A stretch of DNA of 64,000 bases, taken from NCBI GenBank assembly GCA_013368375.1, contig JAACJP010000025.1, positions 62,001 through 126,000 of the forward strand. The letters run 5' to 3'. Below, in pieces: positions 1 through 10,292 of this stretch; the first letter of the stretch is position 1, and each line of letters starts with the position of its first letter. The position numbers and the translations under genes are program-made. The notes beneath the pieces were generated by a model. That model saw only the letters and a program-made list of their open reading frames with translations. It had not been told where the DNA came from and did not search any database. The DNA comes from Tricholomella constricta. Lineage: Eukaryota; Basidiomycota; Agaricomycetes; Agaricales; Lyophyllaceae.

Positions 1-7
1 GAGCTGA

Positions 8-1101
8 CCTCTTGCTGCTCACTATACACCTGCTGTATCCGAAAAGCGTGTTGCCGGACTCAAAGCTCAATCACTGAACCTGCAAAGAGTAGTTAGAGCT
101 GCTTTTACAGTAGCCATACAGTCGTCGCTGTTCGAAGATGCTTATGTATCTGTTCAAGATCATTTCAAGTTCTACCGAACAATACTCGAAGACTCCTCTC
201 GGCGTCTCAACTATACAGATATTCTCAAGCGCTTCATGGAGGACGTTACATTCGGAATTGAAATGTTGAGAATTGTACGTGGCCTGAAATTTATTATTAT
301 TCTGTCTGTCATAACCTTTTCTCAGGTGAATGCTCGTGTCATTCTCATCAGAGCCGGCCCGAAGAAGACCATTGCTGCGAAAGTCGAAGGCTTCTTCTTT
401 CTCTCCGGCATCACAGCTGAGGCATGTCAAGCCAAAGTTGATGCAATCTTAAAAAGTGGAAACTACATATATCCGAGGAACGAGGTATGATTTGAATGCT
501 TTCATTGGCTCAGATCTGATGAACTGTTAATTACAGAGCAACGGTGCCGTTTGCGATGACAAGCCATATCAACACCCCGTTATCCTTTCCGCATTGAAAC
601 AATACTATTTTAAAACATCCCAGCGAGCCTCTCTCGCTGACAAATATGCCGCCAGTTTTCAATCGAGCCTAAAGGACGGGATCGGCGCGACCGAGCTTGA
701 GATGCCTACACCTATGGTTGCACTCATCGCAACAATCGTAATGTCCTTATTCTGTTTGTCATCATTTGTAGACTAACAATTCTTCATTTGTGTAGCTGCA
801 TTCAGCTCTCGATGATTGGCGACGGGGAGAATATCACGCTGCTGACTTCAACGCTGATACCTACGCCGACGTGTATAGGGGCCACATCATGTTCCTGAAC
901 AACATTCGCAAGACAAATATCAAGAAATTCCATCGTCTCATGTCGGACATATACAAGAAGTCATCGTACATTTTTTTTTGATATGATTGTTATTAATTTC
1001 TCAAATAACAAATAACATCAAGGTCAAGAAGTTCAGTCCAGTCAACCACGCTCGCCGCAAATGCAATGGCCATTCTCAACCTCGATGCTATGGCAGAGTA
1101 A
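8..1101 (+). CDS. DUF6532-family protein, 5'-truncated, five exons
   Basis: Proposed exons are 8-274, 326-484, 537-737, 796-965 and 1023-1101; all junctions are GT...AG with introns of 51-58 nt and the phases close exactly, giving 291 codons to the TAA at 1099. The C-terminal block (LHSALDDWRRGEYH, then DVYRGHIMFLN and FHRLMSDIYKK) matches the pattern I know from the basidiomycete DUF6532 family. That family has no established function and is expanded in mushrooms, often near transposons. The true 5' end is upstream of the window or behind an unseen intron, because position 5-7 is a stop in this frame. Family assignment is fairly secure; exon 1 start is not. Confidence 0.72.
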
Positions 1102-1461
1102 GAATTGATATGAGTAGCCAGTTCACCCTATACCCCTACAGATACCTCCTTGCTTTCGTGATTGTGCTGTCCCTCTTGTTTGAGTCGTGCTGTTTACGTA
1201 TTCAAACACACACTACCTTTAATTACTCTTGATCTACATACAATATGTTCATGGAATCTAATAGTGATTTGATACCCTATCATCGAGTTGCGAATGTCAC
1301 AAATCTGTCAAGAAACTGTTTGGGTTTGCATAAATTGTGCAACTCCGGATGTCAATTGGTCAGACTGTTGACATTTGGCAAGAGGGTGCAGAAGAACCGT
1401 TTTAATCAGGACAATCAAGCGAATTGTGTTTATATGTCAAAAGTATAATAATTCATCGAAG

Positions 1462-2188
1462 TCAGAATAATACAGGATATTTACGACACATTGAGACCAA
1501 TCGCCAAACTTTGTGTGAAATTTGGCAGAGGTGCTTTTCCTGATGCACCCGAACTGCACAAAACGCCACACCCGATTCTATGAGAAGAATCATGATTTTT
1601 TCTACTGGAGATCCTCGACGGCTGCTTAGTTGCAAGATCTTAATGAATTTTCGATACGACCTGCCGTTGGTCAGCCGGAAGGCAAAAGATGGACGAGCTT
1701 GCATTACCATAACTTATAACTAATCATCAATGTACCAGCCAAATTGATGGCCAAAGAGAGGACATGTAACGCTTCTTCGATTATGAACCCCACGGGATGC
1801 TAGGTGCGACGTCGACTGGAGTCATTGAAACGACCGTAATCACTGGCAGAGAAAAGATGAGACGAGTCGAGTCATTAGAAATCAACGCACCGCTGGAACA
1901 AAATAATAGACTATAGAAAACAGTCTTGACCCATATCTTGTCTGGGTATAGTATGCAGACCCGCCAGATGACTACGCCATCACCAGTAAGTACCTGGGAA
2001 GGAAGATATGGATTGACAAATAGTGGACACAGAAGAGATAAGTTGGATACCAGACAAGTTTGGGATATATTGGAAATAGCTATCCAAGGGGAAGTCCGCC
2101 ACATCGGTGGCGAGATTAGATTGAACATTGCGCCAGCTTCAGTCATTATAAAAACAGTAGACTCCATCCAACGTGCGGTGGCAAACAT
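1462..2188 (-). pseudogene. fragment of a fungal multi-pass membrane protein
   Basis: Reading the minus strand, pieces in order are an aromatic segment near 2188-2030, an intron ending CTTCCCAG, then LTGDGVVIWRVCILYP (about 1995-1945), a hydrophobic segment IFSLPVITVV, and later RGSPVEKIMILLIESGVAFCA (about 1625-1560). The GDGVVIWR and (V/I)EKI..LLIESG blocks and their order resemble the abundant seven-helix orphan membrane proteins of Agaricomycetes. Frames change between pieces and I could not thread one intact exon chain, so this is either a decayed copy or a gene with introns I failed to place. No substrate or role can be given. Confidence 0.42.
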
Positions 2189-2834
2189 AAATGTGACGAC
2201 CGTTATGGCAAAAGAAATCCAAGCAGGACGTGACTTGACGGCACGTTTGCTGTATTGAAGTTTTCAGTGTCATATCAAGAGTGAGGAAAATCCGCCAATT
2301 ACCTGAATATGATTGTTGAGACGGTAAAGAGACCCAAAAACATTCCTAGGTCAGTCAATGATTACTTTGTAATTCGCAGAAGACGAGATCGCAAACCATA
2401 GAAAAAAGTCTTGGTGAGACAAACAGAGAAGTTTGGTATGAGCACATACACCGAGGTGCTCATAAATTGGCGATCCATACTTGTGAGATAAATAAAAGAC
2501 AGGACGAGCATATATATATGCACAGCCATGCAGAAGATAACAAGTTGATGGATCCTCGAAGCACGGAAACTTTTCCTGAGACAAAGAAAGCTATCATTTC
2601 CCAAAAGACATTCGGGGAAGTTGATGAGCGAGAACACTTTGCGAACCTGTAACTAGCCGCAGGCGCATCCAATCAGAAGATGACTCAGTTAGCAAAGCAC
2701 AAAGTTCACCACAAGAATGATTCACAGCATTCAGTGGTACGAGAGGCGATGTCTAGTTTCAGATATATGTATCCGACTTCGTCAAACAGAATGGAGGCCA
2801 CACAATAATTACGTCGCTTTGCTGATGATCGGTC

Positions 2835-3355
2835 AACTGACGGGCTGTGCTTACGATCTCACTTGTCTGGTACAGGGCTTGACGTCTTGTAGCTATAGCA
2901 GCCGTGGAAATGCGATCCATCCGACAATGGAGTAACGAAAGATTCGGTCGCAAACGCGAAGTCAAATTCACCGTTATGGCGACTCCAGATCTGAGAAAAT
3001 CAACGCGGAATACATCCGGATGGCCGACCGATACATCGAAGTGCCCGGCAGCTCAAATAACAACAACCATGCGAACGTCGATCTCATCGTATACGTCGCT
3101 GAACGCGCCAATGTACATGCCGTGTGAGCAGGCTGAAAACATGCTTCCGAGTAACCTCATCTCAAGATCTCCAGCACAGTCATCATGCAAAGCGCCGAGG
3201 TGATTAAAATACCATGGGCATCACAGATGCGGTTCTTACAGAAGCTGGTAACGTGAAGGTGCCCGAGAAGGCATGTGCAGATGCATGTATAATGGCCGTC
3301 GAGGAGGGTTTGAAGCGAGCGGCGCATATAGGTTGGCCGGTCAAGATTAAAGCTG
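2835..3355 (+). pseudogene. acetyl-CoA carboxylase biotin-carboxylase fragment, broken
   Basis: Three frames carry consecutive pieces of the N-terminal biotin-carboxylase region of eukaryotic acetyl-CoA carboxylase: [14 protein letters not shown]...[11 protein letters not shown] (from about 2889), [29 protein letters not shown] (about 2998-3090), and VKVPEKACADACIMAVEEGL..AHIGWPVKIKA (about 3255-3352). The intact enzyme makes malonyl-CoA for fatty acid synthesis. Here there are frameshifts, two stops in the AV-AG-KHASE stretch (Trp and Gly codons lost), and the segment between the HASE motif and KISST is deleted. Homology stops at about 3352, just before the glycine-rich ATP-binding loop expected next. 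This is a dead fragment of a housekeeping gene, not the functional locus. Confidence 0.75.
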
Positions 3356-4990
3356 GCTACCACGTGATATGCATATATATGCACCGCTCAAGAAGGATGT
3401 CCAAGGCTCCATGAACCGCCCGATAGTACGGTAGATCTGAGCGCCGCATCTTGAATGAACGATCTAACGTGTCAGTGAGGATACGCGCAAAGCCCTTGTA
3501 GACCCCCAAGAGCATCAGAGGCAGTGTTCTCAAGGGGATTGGCCCCAGGAGCTGCCATATTGTCGACTGGAGGAAATGGCTCGACGGCCGGAGGACCGGC
3601 TGAAGTATGACTGCTGAATAGCACACGATTGACTGGGTCGTCTGAATCATTCCATCTGCAATGCAGTCCACCTGAGTCGCGGTCGCGGATAGTGCATGAG
3701 AAAGGAACAAGGCATCAACAACGTGGAGAAGAAGCACGTAAAAGGCTGCGCAAGTGAGTGTCAAGGCTTACTTTCCATGTTCCGTACTTGAAGCGAAGAG
3801 AAGGCCATGCTTTGCAACAACGGTGTTGTCAGTGCCCCAAAATTGACGATTGATGAACAACCCTGCGAATACTAGCGATCATGATCATTAGTCTGGGATA
3901 CGGCCATCAGTGGAGTAGACACCTGCCTGTTGCAATTTTTGAATCCCGGAGTCCTGGAGCCCGAAGAAACTGAGAGATGCTGAGGACGAAGGAGGCACAT
4001 TCGGGCCGAAAAAACAGCATTGTTATGAGACAGGTAGAGCAAAAAAATGCAAGCGTGCTTTGTTTCCGACAATGAGGGCGTCCGGAAACCCTGTGTTGTC
4101 TGCCGCAGTTTCAACAAGATAGCCCTATAGCGGACGCATCAGCTATAACACATTTTATTACGCAAAGAGCGGGTAGACCAATTGGGTGCAATGTCCTTGT
4201 TGAATATATGCATGTCCGTGGTGGGACCACTATATCATGTGCTCCAGCGATGAGAACGAGTACAACAAGGGTGAATATAGAAAGGAAACCGGTAACCACT
4301 GATCAGAGGTGAGAGATGGGAGAAACCCCTGATTTTGAGAACATAGATACGTGGACTGCGGAATCGAAATCAGGATATTTCCATAGTAAGCTTAAAGCCA
4401 AGAAACGTAGGCTGATACAATTTCTTTTGGCCACCAAATTCCAATCCGATCCAATGATGTCGTGCGCCGCCATCACTTTCGCCACTGGCCATGAGACTAC
4501 GGTTCGTTGTCATAAGTTTCTTCCTTGATATCAAGCAAGTGTCGGGCAAACTACAGACTGTTCCGGAGCAAAAGACTGTTATTAGTGATAGAACTATAGT
4601 TATGTAGACGTGATTGAAGCAGACCATGTATCGAGCTTTTCACAAACCACTCGCGACAGCCAGAACCCAAGCACCACAGCTACAGACGGAGCACACGCGC
4701 CAGAATCTGCATTCGAAGCAATGAAGGACAATAGCTCGTTTGATGCTTGATATCCCGTGTTTCGATCAAACAGCAGGAGCGTAATACCATTACAATTTTT
4801 GCAGAAGTGAGACTGAGTCGATCGCGAGATGGAGAGCATCGACAGTAGAAATTTTTTGTTCAGTTTATAAACTGTACTTCGAAACTGAACACGAAAGTGA
4901 ACCGAGAATGTGAACTCTCTGCATTTCTCTGGATGTCCAGATTATTTTTTCAAATCCGCATAAAAATTCTTTATATAAGCATGCACACAC
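3356..4990. other. stretch without recognisable gene
   Basis: Only short open frames occur, none with a domain I recognise. The longest, on the minus strand at 3357-3764, is hydrophobic (several leucine-rich stretches) but has no motif and no convincing splice context. I see no repeats apart from short AT-rich tracts. Confidence 0.5.
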
Positions 4991-5054
4991 GTGGCTTGGT
5001 TCCGCTCCGAAAGCAGAGAGCTGACTGTCTACTTTCGGAGGGGAACCAAGCCAC
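4991..5054. repeat. 23-bp perfect-but-one inverted repeat (hairpin)
   Basis: Left arm 4991-5013 begins GTGGCTTGGTTCC; right arm 5032-5054 ends GGAACCAAGCCAC. The arms pair over 23 bp with one mismatch and an 18-nt loop. The hairpin ends 5 bp before the target duplication of the adjacent solo LTR. No coding sequence runs through it. Confidence 0.85.
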
Positions 5055-5064
5055 ATGGGTATCA

Positions 5065-5273
5065 TGTGCAACATCCAAATCCAGAAGGCCCAGGCATGAT
5101 CGAGAAGCAGTCTGTGGTCCGGTGGTCACGCCGCTTTATTTTTAGTTTATGGCTGCCCTAAACAACGGGGTCATATATAAGGAGCTGCCTCATCTCCTAA
5201 CGCTTTTCTTCCCCCCTTGCATTACTTACTGTATCGTTTTGTAGTCGTGGTTACTTATCATTACTATAAAACA
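5065..5273 (+). mobile_element. solo LTR, 209 bp, with 5-bp target duplication
   Basis: The segment begins TGTGCAACATCC and ends ATAAAACA, and is flanked on both sides by TATCA (5060-5064 and 5274-5278). A TATA-like box (CATATATAAGG) lies at about 5170, as expected for a U3 promoter. There is no internal region, so this is a solo LTR left after recombination between two LTRs. The family is not represented elsewhere in the window. Confidence 0.75.
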
Positions 5274-5656
5274 TATCATTCAACTTCTCTTTATCATTAA
5301 GCAACATTTATAATGCCTCGCGACACCCGCCCAGGGCTGGCAAGTCCCGGGAGCTCCGAGTGGCACGCGTGTTGTTGCTGAGGTCAGCCGAGGATGCCAA
5401 CTGTTTCTTTTTTGGGAGCCGAGGCCGTCGATCACACACACACACAACCGCCAACCGCCCAGGAAGTCTAGAGGATGGGAGAGGAGGAGGAATGAGGGAG
5501 GGATGAGGAGGAGCAATGGCACAGGTATGTAAAGTCCGTCGTCGCCATTTTGGTCCGTGCTGACACTTCTCTGTTGTTTTGCAGCCGACGCGCCTAGCAC
5601 CGGCTACGTCGCGAGATATCTTCTAGCTCTAGATTTATGCCCTGCCGGTACGCCCT

Positions 5657-6124
5657 TGTCAGGGGAACTCTCGTTCACGCTCTCCGACGCTCACAGATCG
5701 TTCCCCGACTCACGCGCTCGCCCCCGACCGACCGATCGCGATCCCGACCCGACGCTCCAACCCAAGCGTCGGTGTACATACTTACTCACTTCCTGTCGCT
5801 TCCCCTCACTCCCTGCGCGTGCCCGACGCCAATCCCGACCACCCGACATCCCGACGTCGGCTGCCCCGCCTCATGCCCGTATCCTGAGCCACGAGGATCG
5901 GACAGCGTCGGGAACGTGTCCATACACGCGCCGCACACCATTCGTTATCATTACATGTACAGTACACTCTGGAGGACCGGCCCTCATGTCCTACACTCGT
6001 ATATAGTCGGCCCCCTGGCATTTGGGAATCCTTTACACTATTCTCTTCGGATTCCCCCTTGCCAGGTATGCCTTACTTACCTTCGTTACTGTACATCAAT
6101 ATAACTTCGGATTCTCCCTTGCCA
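5657..6124 (+). mobile_element. old solo LTR, same family as LTR at 45437-45897
   Basis: Begins TGTCAGGGGA and ends CCCTTGCCA. Along its whole length it aligns by eye with the reverse complement of 45437-45897, for example in shared blocks CTCCAACCCAAG, GGTGTACAT and ATATAGTCGGCCC. The two differ at many positions and the flanks show no clear target duplication, so this copy is older or truncated. Several open frames of 100-155 codons across it are accidental. Confidence 0.7.
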
Positions 6125-6312
6125 GTGTGATCACGCTCCACCGTAAGGGTTGCCCTAACAGCCCTGTCTTGGTTTCCTTTTTTTTTCTTTTTCTTTCCAG
6201 ATTGACCCGCTTTCCCAGTGTCGCTTCAACTTTCCCTCCCATCTCTCCTCTGCAATCTCTCGACTCGTGCTGCACCTCCTTGCCCCAGCCGATGTTCTTC
6301 CAATGTCCTTCG

Positions 6313-6571
6313 AACCTCAGGCCGTGGCTGTGGCGGCCTTTCGGGGCTGCCCGACGACCTCGGAAGATGTAAGCCTGTGGAGGGGTGCCGCCTTGCGACG
6401 GTGCCCTGCCCGCTGCATGTACAGCGCGAACCTCACCACTCGAACCTCAGGTCGTGGCTGTGGCGGCCTTTCGGGCTGCCCGACGACCTCGGAAGATGCA
6501 GGCCTGTGGAGGGGTGCCGTCTTGCGATGGTGCCCTGCCCGCTACATGTACAGCGCGAACCTCACCACTCG
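6313..6571 (+). repeat. tandem duplication, two units of about 130 bp
   Basis: Unit 1 is 6313-6442 and unit 2 is 6443-6571; both start AACCTCAGG and carry GTGGCTGTGGCGGCCTTTCGG and the block GCGAACCTCACCACTCG at the end. The two copies differ at only a few positions, including a one-base deletion that makes unit 2 shorter. The period is not a multiple of three, so it is not a coding repeat. Confidence 0.85.
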
Positions 6572-6582
6572 AACCTCAGGCT

Positions 6583-7870
6583 AGTTCAACTTTAAAGTAG
6601 TTGGACTTGAATTCACGGAGTCTACAATTCTCGTATGCTTGTTCCCGCCCTTACCCTGCCTCAGTTTAGACCAGCTTGTTGACCATGTTCTCAGGGTCTG
6701 CCTCCCACATCAAGACTATCAGCCAGATGCAGAACACTTCATTGTCTGTGAGATCATCTTCAAAGACCTTCTCAACGACGTCCAGCTCCATGATCAGGCA
6801 AGTTCTGCTTCTCGTCCTCCTTCACCCATCTACTGACGTCTCTACAGGCCCCAGATCCACCACACCCACCTTTTCCTTTCAAACCTATCCAGGTTGTATC
6901 AAGTGCTTGTCTCGCACTCATTCATGCCTGTAAGCAGACCCTCAGCACCGTCCACCGCTCACGATGCTATCCGAGATCTTTACCCTCCAGGACCGCACGG
7001 CCTCCATCACCCTCCTCACCACCTTGCAGACTTTTCAACCACTTACACACACAGCCTCCTTCCGCATCTACTGAAGACACAACTCTCCCCCGCCTTCATC
7101 CTCTCCATTACATGTGCCACCAAACGCACCCTCTTCCCGAATGGATACCCTGGCCCTCCGCCCATAGAGCCCACCCCCCAAACAACAGGCCAAAATCTGT
7201 GCCCGCCTTGTCGCATGGCGGCTGAACAGCGCACTTGGTACATCCCCTCTTCTCAGTCCGTATACGTATCACTAATTTGAACGCCAACAGCAACACACCT
7301 CCTGCCCCTCCTTCTCGGCCCGTCTCCGTTACAGATACTCGACACGGCCGAATAGCGTGCTTGGTACATCCCCTCTTCTCAGTCCATGTACGTATCATTA
7401 CCCTCTTCTCAGTCCATATACATATCACTAATTTGAATGCCCTCCTTCTTGGCCCGTCTCCGTTACAGACACTCGACGCAGCTCTTAACCCACTCAGTGC
7501 GCACCCTGCAATGTGCTGTTTCTGCTCGACCTTGTGGTACTGGAACTCTTTCCTAAGCTTGTGCTCTCCCCATCCGGTGCAAGTGGAAGCAGGGCCGGAA
7601 GCAGCAGCGGGAATGGGGGAGGTAGCAACAGTGTTGCACTAGCATGCCTCTGATACCATGAACGTATACATTTTCTGTAGTCTAAGGACATTAGCCTTAC
7701 ATTTAACTTTACAGTGGTTGGACTTGTTTTTCATGATTTCACGAAGTCTACATTTCTCGTGTGCTGTGTAGGGTAATCCCGCACCCTCTGCCTCAGTATA
7801 GACTGCTTGGAGGCCATTGTTCTCCCTATCTGGATGACAATGCCACAGCCCTCCTTGATAACAATGCCAC
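6583..7870 (+). repeat. diverged local duplications in a gene-poor stretch
   Basis: Two pairs are visible. First, the sequence around 6591-6700 (GTTGGACTTG...GAGTCTACA..TCTCGT, then CTGCCTCAGT) recurs at about 7710-7830. Second, GCTTGGTACATCCCCTCTTC with following GGCCCGTCTCCGTTACAGA at 7227-7355 recurs at 7358-7475, where the inner segment CCCTCTTCTCAGTCCAT is itself doubled. No coding sequence I trust lies in 6125-7933. Confidence 0.6.
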
Positions 7871-8366
7871 TGCTACGTCGTGAAGCCCTTCTGACGTCTT
7901 ATCTCAACTTGCTCCTACCCCCTACCCAAGACGATGCCATTGCTTTTCTCAGATGTCAATGATCGCCTTGAGGCCTACGTTGGCCTCAGGGAGAACGTAA
8001 CAATTCAACAGATCGACTATTTCATTAGACTGGGGATACACTTCAAGACCAAGATTGATCTTCACGCCCCACACGACAGTACTGCCAACCCTCCTTATCG
8101 CCTCCCAACATACATACATGATCTGTTTCGGAGCTGCTTGCACCTTGATGATCAAACCATCATCCAACTCTGGGGGGCCTTCAAACAAACAATCTGGGCT
8201 GATTATTTTTCTTCTGGCGGTCTTTCGAAGCATGAGCTATCTGATGTTGATAACTATGGTGCTCAATCCATGAAGCCTCAAAAGCAATTAGGTGCGTGAA
8301 TGACATTTTTGGTTCTCTTGGAAAGCGCACTGATTTTTTGGTGCATTTATAGCTTCGTTCATGTTC

Positions 8367-8600
8367 TGTAACGACGGCGCGTTACAATACGTCTATATTG
8401 AGACGCGACCTGTTTGGCATTACCGTCTGGTAATGCACGACCATCTTTGTTATGCGTATATAAATGTCCTGTACAGTTTATGCTTAGATAATCCTTTGCA
8501 CCTTCACCCTGTACACGTACTTAGCAGAATCCCACAGATTGGTCTAGCTTAACGTGTCTGGTGTCTCGCAAGGATCCCCCAACCCCGTACAACCGTTACA
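8367..8600 (+). repeat. 5' LTR of the chromovirus
   Basis: Starts TGTAACGACGG and ends CCGTTACA; the ends TGTAACG/CGTTACA form a short inverted repeat. A TATA-like box (GCGTATATAAAT) lies at about 8455, the probable transcription start region for the element. Confidence 0.95.
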
Positions 8601-8714
8601 CTTTTTTAAGCTACCCAGCTTTGCTATCTGCTTAACTGCTCTCTATCGTCGACGTCGACTCGCTTATCAGCGCCATCACCATCACCACAACCCTGAAACG
8701 AAGATCTATCTGCG

Positions 8715-10292
8715 ATGGATCCAACCCGAGCGCCACCGAGCGCTACCAGCTCTGAAAACACACCAACGATACAATCTATCGTCGATCCGCCGGTACCGCG
8801 ACCTCCTATAGCCTATGTGCCGCCTCAACGTCGTTCGGACGAAGTCGGGCAAGGTGTAGCAGCAGCAGAGGGACCAACAGCGGTAAGTAGCTTGGAGCTA
8901 CTATCAATGCACGCCACAGAGCGCCCAGCCGCAAGGTTAGGCACTCTGGGGGTCGAAACTGCTGAAGATGCGAGTCTTAGACATGCATCGGACGATGGCC
9001 CCGTACGATTGGCTCTGCAACAAGCGTACGCCGCCTCCCCGGCCCCCACTGCTGTGCCACAGTCTTCGGTACAAGCCCCGGTACACGCCAACACGGATAA
9101 CCAGTCGGTTACGAGTGCGTACCTTCGACGACGGGCGTTATCGCCTGTCAGCTCGACGGCAGAATCGGACACCGGGACCCTGAACATCTTCAGGTTCTCG
9201 CCCCTCCTCAAGCGCCAGGTTCACCTCTACTGGTCAGAATACCAGTCGAGGGTCCCAGACGCTAGTCGACGTACTCAGATGAATGAGAACGCGCTAGGCT
9301 CCGCCTACGTACACTGTGCGATCATGGACACGGAGCCTGATACGAACAGTATCGAATTTGTAAAGCTAGTTATCGAAGGCATTCGCTTCGAAATAGATAA
9401 CTATCCTATGGCCACTGTCTTGGAAGCATCGAGGTCTTCGACACCGAAAGCTCCGCAAGCAACAGTAGGAACGACACAAGCAGCCGACAGCATCGGCCCT
9501 GTGCTCACCACGCCTGTAAAAATCGAGGATCGTGTGGATGAAACACACGACGGCGTCAAACCGATTGAGGAAAGGCCTTCGCCTGCTCAAACACTACGGT
9601 GCACGACTGAGACATCACCGCCTGTGATACAAGTCCCTGGGAATGCATCCCGTCGATACCCAATGGCAGACTCGTGGGCAGACAGAGTCGCCCTCCAGCG
9701 CGAGCGAGATCGAGACTTGCAGCAACAGGGTCATTCGGTTTACGATGACCAGGGAGTGATCTTTATCGGACGTCAGCCCGTCGACCAAATGAAGAGCATT
9801 TATTTCGAGTCGATTGGACAACCTCACGAACAGGATAATAACGTGCAGAGTGCCCTCAACGATGAGCACCTGCAGGGACGTGATCAACAGCAAACATTTG
9901 CTAGAGATCGACCTCCACATGAGACTCCCGTAGTTCGTATGCATGTTACCAATGCTCGTGGACGCGGTAGGGGAATGAGCGTCGTGAACCCTATATCACG
10001 AAACCCAGGTAGACCAAGTGAAACCCCTGGGTGTGGGTTCTCGATGCCTCCGCAAGTGCGGTCAACTTCCCGAAACCCTGGAGTCGCTGAAGCCGTGGAA
10101 CAACACCGAGATTCTATGCATGTACGCTTGAAAGCGCTGCTAGAAGAACAACTCGGTACACGCCTGCAACTTCCCGAGGGTAGTAAATTGAGGCGATCTG
10201 ACGCGTCCAAAACTATGAGTCTGCCTCTAAGACAGCTGCGCACTACCTTGCTCGAAACTCACGCCGTCGTTCGCGCCGGAATCCCGAAGTAA
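8715..10292 (+). CDS. gag-like ORF of the chromovirus (525 aa)
   Basis: First long ORF after the LTR, 114 nt downstream of it. By position it should supply the structural (capsid) protein, but I see no typical retrotransposon capsid motif. It is Pro/Ser/Thr-rich at the start, has a possibly folded segment around residues 150-235 (LLKRQVHLYWSEYQSR...FVKLVIEGIRFEI), an RGRGRG patch near 415, and a charged helical segment near the end (VRLKALLEEQLGTRL). The zinc knuckle expected at the C-terminus lies in the next ORF, in the -1 frame, with an overlap of about 109 nt (10184-10292). A -1 frameshift would therefore join them; no classic slippery heptamer stands out. Confidence 0.75.
   Translation: MDPTRAPPSATSSENTPTIQSIVDPPVPRPPIAYVPPQRRSDEVGQGVAAAEGPTAVSSLELLSMHATERPAARLGTLGVETAEDASLRHASDDGPVRLALQQAYAASPAPTAVPQSSVQAPVHANTDNQSVTSAYLRRRALSPVSSTAESDTGTLNIFRFSPLLKRQVHLYWSEYQSRVPDASRRTQMNENALGSAYVHCAIMDTEPDTNSIEFVKLVIEGIRFEIDNYPMATVLEASRSSTPKAPQATVGTTQAADSIGPVLTTPVKIEDRVDETHDGVKPIEERPSPAQTLRCTTETSPPVIQVPGNASRRYPMADSWADRVALQRERDRDLQQQGHSVYDDQGVIFIGRQPVDQMKSIYFESIGQPHEQDNNVQSALNDEHLQGRDQQQTFARDRPPHETPVVRMHVTNARGRGRGMSVVNPISRNPGRPSETPGCGFSMPPQVRSTSRNPGVAEAVEQHRDSMHVRLKALLEEQLGTRLQLPEGSKLRRSDASKTMSLPLRQLRTTLLETHAVVRAGIPK

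Noticed and set aside
3357..3764. Hydrophobic minus-strand frame of 135 codons
   Set aside because: Leucine-rich text can arise from the antisense of charged codons; no motif, start context or neighbouring exon supports it.
5557..6104. Open frames of 149 and 155 codons
   Set aside because: They lie in a GC-rich solo LTR that aligns with a non-coding LTR elsewhere in the window.
8361..8552. 63-codon frame repeated at 18159-18347
   Set aside because: Entirely within the two copies of the chromovirus LTR; it is present twice for that reason only.
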